From Coriolopsis trogii (lineage: Eukaryota; Basidiomycota; Agaricomycetes; Polyporales; Polyporaceae), in assembly GCA_020543525.1 (NCBI GenBank), contig JAHYIO010000007.1, positions 1,381,782 through 1,445,781 on the forward strand: a DNA stretch of 64,000 nt, written 5' to 3'. The first letter of the stretch is position 1; each line of letters starts with the position of its first letter. The translations under genes and the position numbers were made by a program. This document shows, piece after piece, positions 35,515 through 46,705 of this stretch. The notes beneath the pieces were generated by a model that saw only the letters and a list, made by a program, of their open reading frames with translations, was not told where the DNA came from and made no database searches.

Positions 35515-36163
35515 GGCGGGTGCTGAGCTGACCGCGGGTCGACGACGTGGATCCTGCGATGCGGAAGTGCAGTCACCCGTGGCATCCGTATCACTAGCTT
35601 AACCACTCACCATAGCGCGCTTTCCTTCACCCCATACTCCTTCTTCATAGGTGCTTGTTCGTTGGTTTTGTCGGTGTTGTATTACCACACTCATTTATGT
35701 TTCGGATGGACGTGGACTGGTGAGCCCTTCCACCAGTCCGACTCTCCTGGTTCGATAATGCGCCATGTCTGTACATAGCACGTCCTCGAATCCATGTTGT
35801 ATATAGCCTGATGGATTGTGAGAGTGCCTCAATATGTCAGCGCAAGGAGGCCGTACGTTGTGTCGTCGGTTGAGAGAAGTCTGAAAGAGACTCGCGGCGC
35901 CGGGCGCCGGCGCGGTAATTGCCGGATAGCCGAGTGGTATGTTTAGGCGCTTGAGAGCGTCTCCTATTCACCAACCGCTTATGCTCGTGAATCTAGTAAC
36001 CATTCTCGGCTTGCATATTGACATACAATAAACGTACGCCCTGCCAGACTTACCGGGACTCAAATCGTCAAATTCCATACAACCCGCACTGGCAGGCTCT
36101 CATACACAACGACTGATCGCTGAAGCTGCAGCCGAGCCGTCACTTTGATTCCGGGGAAAGCAC
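35515..36163. other. Intergenic between convergent genes
   Basis: It contains a GC palindrome near 35900 and a tRNA-like sequence at 35928-36015 (separate entry). No coding sequence. Confidence 0.4.
35928..36015 (+). pseudogene. Possible tRNA relic (A-box only)
   Basis: The stretch begins GCCGGATAGCCGAGTGGT, which has an acceptor-like 5' end and a good internal A-box with a pairable D-stem. CTCGGC near 36006 could pair partly with the 5' end. I find no B-box of the GGTTCGANNCC type and no clean anticodon arm, so it is at best a decayed tRNA or tRNA-derived short element. Confidence 0.2.
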
Positions 36164-37743
36164 TCAAGGTACAGTAGAGAACTTGTATGTAGTCTGCCAA
36201 TTGTAGTCCTTGCCGGGATAATCTGATCGTGTAAACAGCATTAGCGTGCAGAAACATCTCGCGACGAGGGCGGAACACGTACAGATCTGGTCAATGCCCC
36301 ACTCGGGCGTATTGATAGCGTCGATCCAGCCCTCCTGCTCTATAGCGACCGCGGACCATTTCGTGTAGCTCAGGGATGGACCGCCATGGACCTGCTTGCG
36401 AGGCGTGTCGAGCCAGAAGCCGGTATACACCTGAACAGCCGGGTTCGTCGTCGTCACGTCCAGCCTGCGACATATCAGCTAACGAACTTGCAGATATAGC
36501 CAGAGGCACAAAGGACTCGCCGTATGCCCGAACGCTCGCTCCAGACAGAGATTCCCGGGGTCTCCGAGTGGTCGTGATCGTAAATCCAGCAGCTGTCGTA
36601 GCCCTGACAGCCGCTTCCGCAAAGATCGACAGTGTCGTCCCAGCGCGCGCCGATGGATTGGGTGGTGCGGAAGTCAAACGGTGTTCCCTTGACATCGATG
36701 AGCTCTCCAGTCGGGATGGCGTTGCTATCGACGGCGACCACGCGCGACGAGTCAACATGGAGCTTGTAGTCGAGCACGTCGTCTGCGCCCTGGAAAGCGT
36801 CAAGATTCCAGTAGATGTGCTGGGTGAGCATGAGCGGTGTCCTCTCAGTCGGGGCGGCTTTGATCGTCGTTCGCAGGATGCCTCCGTTCTCTACGGTATG
36901 CGTCACCTGCGATGACGGTCAGCACCATACATAGGACGCTCACCCCGGGGAGAGACATACGTGAGCTTCGACAAAGCCTGGGAAGCCTTCGTCGGCGCGG
37001 TCGAGGTGGTAGTACGTAACGCTCGTCTTACTTCTCGAGCTGCTGATGATTGTCCAGTTCCGCCGATCCCATCCATAAATACCGCCGTGCAAGGTGTCTG
37101 CGCCATCGTGGTCGTTGGTCGGAATATGGAACACATTGGGCCCATTGGGCTGGGGGTCCTTGGTGATAGGGATTGAGAACGTGCCTTCACGTTCCCGAGG
37201 TTAGTACCCTCGCCAACCCACGCTCAAAAAAGCTATCAAACTCACCATTCTTGATTCTGTTCGCGTACCTAAAGTTCCCACCGTGTGAGCCAACACGTCT
37301 TCCCGCATCTTTTCCCAAGCGTACTCACCGACCGACGATAGGATTGAACACCGGGTGTGCCGGGTCCGTCAAGAGTTTAGACTATGTCGAGACTCCCGGT
37401 GAGCTCACTTCCTCAACGCATTCTCAGGCTGACTTACGTTGTCATCGTAGCCGAGAACGATATCCCTCGCCTTCCCATCCCTATCCTTCACCCACAGTTC
37501 CGTCAGGGTCGCGCCGAAGGACACAAACTTCGCAGTGATAGAGCCGTCGGGGGCGGTGAGTGTCGTCACATCGAACGGCTACAGAATGTCCCAGTCGCAC
37601 ATAACAGTCAGCGCGCGACTCATGATGAGTAGACGGCTCGAGGGTGCGATGCTTACCCAGTCTGGAGCGAGTACGCCATCAGCCGCACGCCCCACATGCG
37701 CCAACAAGCCCATAGCGAGCAGTTTCACGATCATGCGCGTCAT
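36164..37743 (-). CDS. Secreted aldose 1-epimerase (galactose mutarotase)
   Basis: A multi-exon leftward gene. The start at 37743 gives a signal peptide (MTRMIVKLLAMGLLAHVGRA). Exon 2 reads PFDVTTLTAPDGSITAKFVS, then FGATLTELWVKDRDGKARDI and VLGYDD. The core shows PNDHDGADTLHGG (read with N-terminal context HIPT) and WDRRNWTI, then LTQHIYWNLDAF and, near the C-terminus, SYTKWSAVAIEQEGW, in which the Glu occupies the usual catalytic-base position. The last intron splices EWGIDQI to YYPGKDYNWQTTYKFSTV and the stop. The enzyme interconverts alpha and beta anomers of hexoses; secretion suggests action on sugars released outside the cell. Confidence 0.85.
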
Positions 37744-38801
37744 ACCCAAGCCGAGTGGATGGTCGTCTTTCCAAGCCCGGGATCTGGGAGCACCCTTCGT
37801 TGCGGGTGATGTGTCTCAGTGAACCGATTGCCCAAGTCGAGTCGTGCAGATCGTCCGCGGGCACCGACACAGCAGGTCGAGCTCCGTCCGCCCTTTAAGA
37901 GGCTTTCACCCGTCGCGCATCACGCAGCGTTCGTCCCGCCGGCTATGTTTTCGTCGCTCGTCCCGGGCGCTGGGTGTGCAATAGAAGGGTGGACCGGGAT
38001 AAACGTCGCGGAAACACAGGAAATACTGTACGTCCGCGACAGACGGCGGAAGCCCTTTCGCGCGTCACATGTCGTCGCGCTCACCGTGTCCGGGGCGTTT
38101 GTCCCTGCTCTCGTCTTGCGAGCGTGGGTGTCGTCCGCGTGAGGCCGCGTGAGGCGAGTATAACACTGGCGTCACCGTCAACGCCGACACCTCCTGACTG
38201 ACTTCGTCTATTGAGTACTCCATTGTTTCTTGAAGGAGTCCGGTTTCTGATCAGGGCGACCTTGACGTCCGAGTCTGCGACTCTATGAGTATCTGGCGGT
38301 TCTCGGGTCTTCTGCGGGACTACCTCTGCGATGCTGTGTTTCCCGAAGTCATGCTGTAATCGAACACGCGTCCATAAATACGCGCAAGGATCGCATTGTA
38401 TGTGATACGTACTATCGTCTTCCGAAAGCGTGGGTGTAGCTTGAACGGTTGTTAGCGCAAGGAGGAAACAAAGCGTACCTATCCGAACAGCCCGGTGTCG
38501 CACAAGCCGGATAAGTTGTTACACTGATATCATTGCTATGCGTTTACTCGTTTACTTCTTGCCTGCCATGATTACTGCATATCGTACAAAGCGTATATGT
38601 GAGTTTGTCTGTATGATGTCGGCGCGCCGAGTCCCAGTGAGTGAATGCAGAAAGACGGTCCTTGGCGCGTGCGTGCGCACGCGCACTGAATATCCAATGT
38701 CGTCGATAGCAGTCGTCAATCATCATCACCTGACGGGGCCTCTAAGACCAGGCGGAAGGTCTCGTCCCGTGCGCCCATTGGTAGCACGACCGGGCACCGG
38801 T
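37744..38801. other. Intergenic, 1 kb
   Basis: Promoter of the epimerase on the left and terminator of the BCAS3 gene on the right. A secretion-signal-like frame on the minus strand near 38500 has no ATG and was rejected. Nothing else is supported. Confidence 0.4.
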
Positions 38802-41800
38802 TCACATCTTGCCTTCCCTGCGCCGCCGCTTCATCGCGTCCTTCTTGCGCTCTCTCTTCATACTCGCGCTCATGCCCGCCAGCGCCTGCCCCTCGCGCCC
38901 GAGTTCCCGCTCGCGCTCGCGCTGGATCATGCTCTCGTGCTCCTCGTCCATGAAGCCGACGGTGATGTCGTCGAACCGCTCCGCGTCCTCCACCGCCGCC
39001 TTGTCCTCCGGTCCCCACCCTTCCCACATCCCCTCCCCGTCGTGCTCGGCCGGGAGCGGCTCGAGGTTGGCGAGCGGCGTGGCCGCAGTCTGAGCTGGAG
39101 CCGGAGTCCCCGCGAGGACGTCTGCCTCGAGCTCGTCCCCAAAGCCGCCCGGCCCAGTCGGCCCCGCATCGTCGACCACAAAGTCCTCGTCTTCCTCTTC
39201 AAACTCGAGCGGCACCGTGACGATGCTCCCTTCCCGACCATCCCCCTCCCTCTCCCGCGCCCTCTGGGGCGGCGAGCGGGCCTTGCCCAGCTCGCGCCTG
39301 ATCCTGCCCAAGCCCTCCGTCATCCCGTCCTGGATGCCCGCGGCGACGTGTCTGATCGGGATCGCCTGCATGAGCCCGCCCTTGTTCCATGAGCCCGGCG
39401 TGCCGTTGGGCAGCATCGGCAGCACAGGCGGGGACGGGTTCAAGGGGTGCAGCGGGGCCGAGAGCGCCGAGGCGAGCGGCTCGTCGAACGAGGAGGAGGG
39501 CCCGACGCCACTGCGCGAGGAGAGACCCATGCTGTGCGCGTCTTGTACGAAGGCGTCGCTGTCGCCTGCTCCGGTCGCGAACGCGCTGACTGCGATCGGC
39601 TTGCGGACCTCGATCTTTGTCGAGGGGACGTCGAACTGGTACGAGCGCACGAGCGCGTGGTAGTCTTCGCCGAGCGCGTAGAATGCGAACTGATGCGAGA
39701 GGTAGATGAGCCTGGGGAGGATGCGCGGCGACGGCGAGAACGTCGAGAGCTCCGCACGGGACAGATAGCTGCCATGTCTATCGTCAGTCATATCCACCAC
39801 CCTCAAAGAGAAAGGAGAAACGCACTCGGCCTTGGCGACGCGCCCCATCGCCGACCTCTGTGCATCATTCGTGCCCGACCTCGAGCGCACGCTCTGCCTG
39901 ACCTCTGGCCAGTCCCTGCCCCTCACGAGCGCCCAAGTGCCCACGACGCTCTCCCTCCCCACGATCTCCCCCGGCCGCTCCATCATCTGCGTCAACCCAC
40001 TCGCCGCGCGCGTGTTCGGACTCACCCCCGAGCTCGGTGGGGATGCACCTGTGCCCATGCCCATGCCCATGCTCATCCGGCTGAGGGTGCTCATGCCCGG
40101 GAGCGAGATGCTCATCCCGCCGGGTCCTGGGATCGGGATGGACGACGCCTTGGACTGGTCTTGACCGGGGCGCTCGACGAAGATCCGGTGGAGGGCGAGC
40201 GTGCCGTCGGCGGGGTCGAAGACGAGCATGTCCTTGTAGTTCGTGGGGCGTGTCGGCCGTTGGGCAGGCGAGACCGGTTTCGGGTTCGAGAGCCCGCTAG
40301 AGACGGACGTGGGCGAGGACGAGGCTGAGAAGTGGACCGAGGCGGGCGGGAGGAGCGAGGCGGGGATCGTGGTCGAGGACGGACGGAGGAAGGTGAACGC
40401 GCACGGGACGTGGGGTGTATCTTGGGGAAGGGCCTTGAGCCGAATGCGCGTCAGTGGCGAGAGCTCCGTCGACGTCGACACCTGTTGGCAAAACGGATAG
40501 TGAGACCGTGAAGAAACGAGACACACGAGGCGCGGGACTCACCAACTCGGGACTATTGACGACCCTCCCCACCAAATGACTGCTCCCGTCCGGGCGACCG
40601 CCGAGGGGGTTAATAGCAAACACATGCACCGTCCGCTTCCGCGTCCCCATCCCGAACCACAGCTTGTCCTCCGCCCACGCCATGCCCTCTACGACCGCCG
40701 CGGTCCGTCCCCGACGGAGCGTGTACATGTGCTGCATCGAGTCCGCGAGCCTCTCCGCCTCCTCGAGGTCGTGCGCGTGCGAGGACGCCGAGCTCGACCG
40801 CCGCACCTGCTGCGCGGAGGAGGGACCTGTGGCTACAGGGGTTGACAAGGAGGTGGGCGTTGGCGGCGGGAGAGGCTGGCGCGGACGGGCGACGCGCGGC
40901 GTGGGGCGGAGCTGCAGGACGCGCACCGCGTGTCCGTCCTTCGAGCACACCGCCAGGCTCGTCCCGTCCGCCGAGAACTTGAGCGCGCTCAGCGCTTGCG
41001 GCCTCGAAAACGTGAACTGCGCGAGCGTCTCTGGCTGCGCAGACGTGGACAGGGAAGGCTCGAGGAGAGGGCGGAGGTCGACGACGGTGATGTTGCACCC
41101 GGTTGTGAGAGAGACGGGAGACGTAGGCGTTGGAGGTGGGGGAAGACTGGCGTTGGGCGTGACTGTGGCCTGGGAGTCGAACCCAAGCCCCTCGGTCGGG
41201 ACGGGGGACGACACGACGCGAAGGCTCTTCCTTCGGTCGGCCGCCGTCTGGTACTGGTGCGGGTATTCGCTGGTCGCAGCTGGCGCGCTCTTGGAGAAAA
41301 ACATGCCGAACGCCCCTGTCGCTGTCCCCGGGGTCGACGTGGATGTCGACCTTGAATGCGCCTGGGGGCGAGAACTAGACGTCCCGAGAGGCTGCTGGTC
41401 CCCGGCGGCGGACGCGGCCGCAGCAGCGACGCCTGCCCGCGCAGCGCTGATGGCCATACCCCCAAGCGTCTTCATCCCGCTCAGCATGCTTCCTCCGATC
41501 TTGGCCGCCGCCTTGCCCAGATCTTCCTGCGTGACGTTCACGCCAACGTTCAGCCCGGCGATCTTACGCGAGCTCCCGTCGGCGGTTGAGCGAGAGGCGG
41601 CCTGGGCAGCGGCGGGGAGTGGGAGGCTGGTGTGCGCCTGGCCTGGTGTTGCGGAGGGCGTGCCGTCGTATCTGGTGAGCGGAGAGACGTATGCCAAGAG
41701 GCGATTAGACAGTGTGTAGATCGGACGTGGTTGGGAAGATTGCGCGACGAAGGCTGAATAGTGTTGGTGTTGGTGTTGGTGTTGGTGTTGGTCTAGGTCT

Positions 41801-44369
41801 ATGTGTGGTACATTGTGGATATCGTTTGGCTTTACTGATGATGACGGCGGTGTGTATGCGACAAGAGATGCGGACGGTATAGTGTACAAAGTCGCAAATG
41901 TACAAGATGAAATAATATGAAGGCTTGATGGGTTTGAGGTACACTGCGTCGAAATCATGTGAGCGACGGACCGAACGCGAGCGAGGGAACACCAGGGACT
42001 CACGAGAATAACAAGTTGACTAGATACAGCAAACGACGAGAGACCAATTAGGGAGAGGCGCTTGACGACCTCATGCGAGCGTAGGGAATATACAACAAAG
42101 TCCGTGCCTCGCGCCGTGCGCGACCTATGATAAGCCCCGGATTAGCAGGTCAGTCGTAGTTCGTACAGCGAACAGGAGACGTACAAAAATCCGATCATGG
42201 GCCGTTGTGCGCGGAAAGTGTCAACGATAGCGGGTGGGTCGGGCAGTACGGCTGCATACTCGACAGCGCCCCATTGCGCACCCGTCAGGTTGAGCAGCTC
42301 CGACACCGAGCCCGAGTTGGCACAGTCCCACAGCTGCAGTCCGCGGGGGTACCCGAGCATGAGAACGAGCCTGAGTGTGGTTGTAGCACGTGGGCGCGGT
42401 GACGGGTGGCGATCGCCATGCGCGGTGAGCAGTAGGAAGGGGAGGAAATCGTCAGCGTACGATGGAGATTATTCGGTGCCGCGTCACAATGCAGAAGTAG
42501 AGATAAGAAACGTACATTGACTTCGCGTGCTCCGCAGCACCATTGCCGTCTGATACGCAGACGTTGGCGAGCGTATCCCATCCGGCCCACAAGACACTGT
42601 CCGTATCTCCAACGCCGGGATAGCGCGTGACATCTCGCGGGCCTTCCTCGGGCACGTCGTCGTCCAAGCTAAATACGGGCATCTCGCCGCCTGAGCCTGA
42701 GGGACGTTGTGCGGGCCAGTGTGAATGTTGGTCAGTGGACGAGGAGGTGTCGCTCCCACGTCGCCTCCACTCGGCCTCATGCTCCTGCTCGCGTTGTCGT
42801 TCGCGCACGGGAGGAGAGACTCCATGCGTCGAGGGCGATAGGAAACTCCCGAATGAGACGGGGCGCGAGATGCGAGGCGGAGAGGGCGCTGCCGACGGAA
42901 TGGGGATGGATGAGGGGACGTAGTTGCGGATCGTGCGCGAGAAAGACTCGAGTGTGGTAGGATCCCTGTGAGAGGGAGGAGAGTGTGAGTTGTGGCTATC
43001 ATCGTCAGAGATGAGAGAAGGAAGATAGATGGTGAGAAATGAGTGAAGAGGATTGAGAGACATGGAGATTGGATGCGTCAGGTCCGCGAGCGCAATCTCT
43101 ATAGTCTGCGCCTCTACCCCGTACGCAGCCAACACGCGTAACGCGCACGGAAGTCATTTGAGTGTTCGAGCCCGAGTTACCGCAGCGACAGCCCCGTAGG
43201 TTGCAAAGTCTAACTTAGTCTCAACGTGTGCACATTGAACACGGAAGAGGCGTGATGATGTTGCGGGCCCACAGTCACTGGGAAAGGGTCAAGGAGGGTG
43301 TCGAGGTGTACAACCCTAGAGTTGTAGGAAGCGTCCGAGGACGCGGCTCAGAATGGAAAGAGAGGCAGCAAGTCTGGCGGAAGCACGTCCCATGACGTCC
43401 AGCAGGGTGGTATAGAGGGGCATGGATCTCTACGCGAGCGGATGGCACGCGTCCTATGCAAACACTCTCCCATGCTGCCGGTCGATCATCGTGAAGGGCA
43501 CATCAAGCATGATAGATATAGGGGCAGCAAGCCCTTGGTGCATGGAGAGATGACAGGTCAGAGTGTAGGACTCGCGGGGTTGTGCAACAACCACCGCGAA
43601 TGCTACATTGACTTGGAGGATTGCTGAGATGGCGGGCGTAGAGGCGGTGGACGGAATCTCTATAGACGGCGCAGAAGTGATGGATAGAGTGGATGCTAGG
43701 ACGTGACGCGTTCGACGTCGAGCGGGCGCAGCACAAGAGGATTGGACATGCGTCGGGCAGCGGGAACTACTTGAGGGGGGTGCGAGAACGAAGAAGGTGA
43801 CTGGAACAGAGATGTGGGAGGTACGTGCGGATGGATAACGGCGAGGAAAGGGAGGAGACAAAGAGAGAAGTGACTCACCTGGCGAGAAGAGGAGAGCGGA
43901 TATGCCCGATGCTCCTGCTGAGCGAGGACTCTTCCGACGTACTGTCCTCGGGGATGGATAGCTGGGCAGGAGAGCGACCGAGGGACGGTGCATGGGCGAG
44001 GGCGAACGCGGGATCGATGTCGAAGGAGGAGGGGCGGGGCGGGGAGGTGGAGGGAGAGACGGGACCTCCGTCGTCGATGTCGGACTCTACGTTCTGGGTG
44101 GTGTAGGCGTGCTTGAGATAGACGGCGTGCGGGATGTGAGGAGGGTCGTGGCCGTCGCGGATGAGGGTGGGTGCGCGGTCGACCTCTGGATCGGACGGGG
44201 GTGGCTCAAGCTCGAAGACGGCAGGGCTCAAGGAGCTGTACGTCGTCTGGGGAGGCGCATCTGGATCGAAGGAGAGCAAGTCGGGTGGGTGGGCGTCGGG
44301 GTATGGAGACTGCTGGGAGGCATGGTGGCGGCGAGAGGCGGTAGCATTGCGTTTGTTGCGGGGGGGCAT
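38802..44369 (-). CDS. BCAS3-family WD40-like protein
   Basis: Seven exons, 44369..43879, 42965..42516, 42370..42185, 42124..42004, 41943..40543, 40481..39826 and 39768..38802, join in frame to 1423 residues. BCAS3 proteins are beta-propeller proteins related to autophagy PROPPINs; in animals BCAS3 binds phagophore membranes with PHAF1. Propeller segments seen are DSVLWAGWDTLANVCVSD, VLMLGYPRGLQLWDC, FVVYSLRSHEVVKRLSLIG, LSALKFSADGTSLAVCSKDG and, the family hallmark, YTLRRGRTAAVVEGMAW with GMGTRKRTVHVFAINP. The C-terminus is acidic then strongly basic (SMKRERKKDAMKRRRREGKM). Introns 2-6 are 57-145 nt, but intron 1 is 913 nt. A His-Gln dipeptide tract is encoded at about 41762-41792. Confidence 0.88.
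41762..41792. repeat. Hexamer microsatellite inside BCAS3 exon 5
   Basis: About five units of GTTGGT on the plus strand, encoding alternating Gln-His on the minus strand. It lies in a linker between propeller segments. Confidence 0.8.
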
Positions 44370-44714
44370 TAACAGACTGGTATCGATACGAGCGAGGAGA
44401 GCGGGCGGTCGTACAAGCGAATGCAAGACCCAGCAATAGATAGAGGCGGGCAAGCAGAAGGCGGCGAGCAGACGGCGGCGAGCACGGTCGTCGGTGTGGA
44501 GGTGACAACGACAGAGGAGGCGGCGAGAGCGGCGGCGGGGGAGGAGTCATCGTCCCGCCACCCCCGCTTGCCCGATTGGGACTCCTCGGCCGCCCCGGTC
44601 CGCTAGGGTATCATACTACTAACACTCTTACTTAACCCCAGTAAGAACATATCATCGTTATAGGCCACCGCGAGACGCGATGACTGACGGTCCACTTACT
44701 AAATCCCCTTCAGA

Positions 44715-45223
44715 CCATGGTTGTCTCACTGGCAACAGAGGATCGCGAGGATCCGAAGAGACCTGACTTCCGAGTGCTTCGCAATGCTATCGCTTTGCTG
44801 CAGGATGCCTTACATTCTGGCCTTGTCAAATGAATAGATCTGGAGTTTCGTCGAGACACCATACTCATCCAGAATATACAGCGGCCATCACACGTGTCAC
44901 AAAAGAAAACGAGGATTTCAACTTTGGTTACGAAGGTAATCTGAGGCTTCAATGAAGTGTTTTACTGCTCATGTCGTTGTTCAGATGACGAGTGGGAAGA
45001 CTTGGACCCAAAAGTGAAACGTCGTAAGAACGATGGTGAATAGGAAGCCCCAATGCAGTGTCGTAAAAACCGTTCACTCATGTCCGTTATCAGCTGCTCG
45101 CTTGCAGGACTTGCAAACAGAGGCCGCACGAGACACCCTACGCCATATCCTACGTTATCTCGGAACCCTCGTCACCGGGCTGCTGAACGGATTGTAATAC
45201 TATGCCTCAAATTGCCCGAAACA
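44715..45223 (+). pseudogene. Disrupted N-terminal region of the deaminase-like gene
   Basis: An ATG at 44715 opens MVVSLATEDREDPKRPDF and reads RNAIALLQDALHSGLVK, then hits an in-frame TGA (near 44829); the same frame continues IDLEFRRDTILIQNIQ. A normal-looking intron (GTAATC donor, CAG acceptor near 44985) joins to DEWEDLDPKVKRRKNDG, and a further exon-like block DLQTEAARDTLRHILRYLG follows before another stop. These pieces look like the damaged 5' half of the gene at 45224. The relationship is inferred from position and coding character, not from a known alignment. Confidence 0.35.
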
Positions 45224-45967
45224 ATGTCCACTCTGCTTGTCAAGAGCGTCATTATCATGCCAGATAAGCCACGCTTCGTGGTCTCCGAAGCCTACTTTGA
45301 TCGCTTCAAGGACAAGTTTGCGACGTGGTCTGGTCGCGTCGTCCAGGATGTGAAGAACGTTCTTGACGATCCCGAGATACCTGACTCCATCCAGTCCAAG
45401 GAGGACAAGCTCTCTGGAGTCGTTTTGCACGCGAGCTATCACGCAAAGGCTGCCAGTGTGCTGATGAGCACTCTGCACAAGGTCAAGGACGATACTGCAG
45501 GAGAGTATACAGAGCTTGCTGGCATATGGCCCGTGAGTGCTTCTGATCTCTCTCCTCGTTACGTCCGTGTCTGAGCCGGCTACTTGGCACCCCCCATCGG
45601 TCATCGACCATAGCCTGACGGTCCCATTGAGATCGGGGTCAGCAAGCGATGCTGCTATTGCTGTTACACGTTGGCCAAACTTTTGATGCCTGGGAGTGGC
45701 GTCAAAGCCAAGGAAGGATTCGTCCTGAGCGGAACGCATGGGTCGATATTTTCCTGGGCACCTCCTCCGGGTCTACCCCGCACGGTGCTGTATGCGATGA
45801 GGACGGATTTGGTTCGTATTCTGCTGGAGGTCTTTGAGAAGAGCCGTATCGGGGCTCGGTCTGCGCAGACTCTACCTGTGCGTTCTGAAGCGAGCGTGGA
45901 AGGTGGAGACCGAGGTGTGAACTGGGCGTTCTATAACTCGGATAGCGATGAGTCTTATGGCGACTAG
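45224..45967 (+). CDS. OTT_1508-like deaminase domain protein, probably inactive or 5'-truncated
   Basis: Exons 45224..45532 and 45614..45967 (81-nt intron) give 220 residues from MSTLLVKSVIIMPDKP. Exon 2 has the landmark segment IEIGVSKRCCYCCYTL followed by LSGTHGSIFSWAPPPGLP, which I recognise as the zinc-binding second half of the fungal OTT_1508-like deaminase domain. In the first half the expected His-Ala-Glu motif reads YHAKAASVLM, so the catalytic glutamate is replaced by lysine. Together with the broken upstream region this suggests a gene decaying or retaining only a non-catalytic role. The assignment rests on the SK-C-C and GTHG patterns and is moderate. Confidence 0.55.
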
Positions 45968-46705
45968 TACGGCATTCGGTGCAGACGATGTACGTCCGAA
46001 TGGATGTCGTTATATATTGTCGATCCCGGACTGCCCATAACCCAGCAAAGTGACTTCTACAGCTGCCGTATACTACGCTCCGTGGCTACTTCAGGAAACA
46101 TACCATGAGACTACTTTTATCATATTCGCAGGGGTCAAACCGACGCAACCGTTGTACCATTATCAGAGCCCGGGATCAAAGAGGAGACCGTACGCGTACT
46201 ACGCGGGCTGGGGCACGTCGAGGGCGGGACTGACAGCGGGTTCAGTGCTGGTGCGAGAGTGAAGTTGCTGAGCGCGATCGACGAGGGAGAGGACGTCTGT
46301 GCATCAAGCTTGGCTGCTGGATGGCAGCTTGCTGCACCGACGGTTAGGGGTATGTAGAACATGTTAGAACCCTACTTACGGTGGGGGAAGGACTGATGTT
46401 GCCATCATGTCTGTGACCTCATCGACACATACTCGAAGGCGAACGATATGCTAGCAACCCGAAATCGACGAACTGACGGTGTTGGGACGGATAGTCTGAG
46501 CCGCGCGCAGCGTCAGATGACAGGAGCCCACAAAGCTTCTCTCCACCGTATCGCTCGTCAGCTACAACTCCCGTGGGGCGGTCAAGAGTTCGAATCGTCC
46601 ACGGCGACCTCGCGTTATCTTGGAGAAGTCATGGGCCGGCCCGCAACTATACAAAAGCAGCTCGGATCGTGAGCTCGCGACTGGCACTTCAAAGATTGCG
46701 CTATC
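45968..46705. other. Intergenic, containing a chimeric gene-fragment relic
   Basis: Positions 46040-46345 hold inverted fragments of the SKT5 and ADH genes (separate entry). The 360 bases before the permease start show no supported feature. Confidence 0.45.
46040..46345 (-). pseudogene. Chimeric relic: pieces of SKT5 and ADH genes
   Basis: Read on the minus strand, 46340 to about 46215 matches the SKT5 coding region around 49435-49585, including a ~36-base essentially identical block starting AGACGTCCTCTCCCTCGTCG. About 46213-46173 matches SKT5 around 50062-50098 (GACGTGCCCCAGCCCGCGTA). About 46175-46040 matches the last codons of the ADH gene and ~90 bases past its stop (CTCTTTGATCCC, then GCGTCGGTTTGACCCC, then GAAGTAGC-ACGGAGC). 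Piece order is the same as in the source locus. So this is an inverted duplicate of the SKT5-ADH region with two large internal deletions, and it cannot encode either protein. Confidence 0.75.

Noticed and set aside
38081..38503. 140-codon minus-strand frame with a signal-peptide-like start (CFLLALTTVQA)
   Set aside because: It begins with GTG, has no in-frame ATG, and its downstream part is not protein-like.
36000..44400. Possible biosynthetic gene cluster around the epimerase and BCAS3 genes
   Set aside because: There is no synthase, P450 or cluster-type regulator; the genes are functionally unrelated.
46575..46600. GAGTTCGAATCG considered as a tRNA B-box
   Set aside because: No A-box, D-arm or acceptor stem can be built upstream at the right distance.
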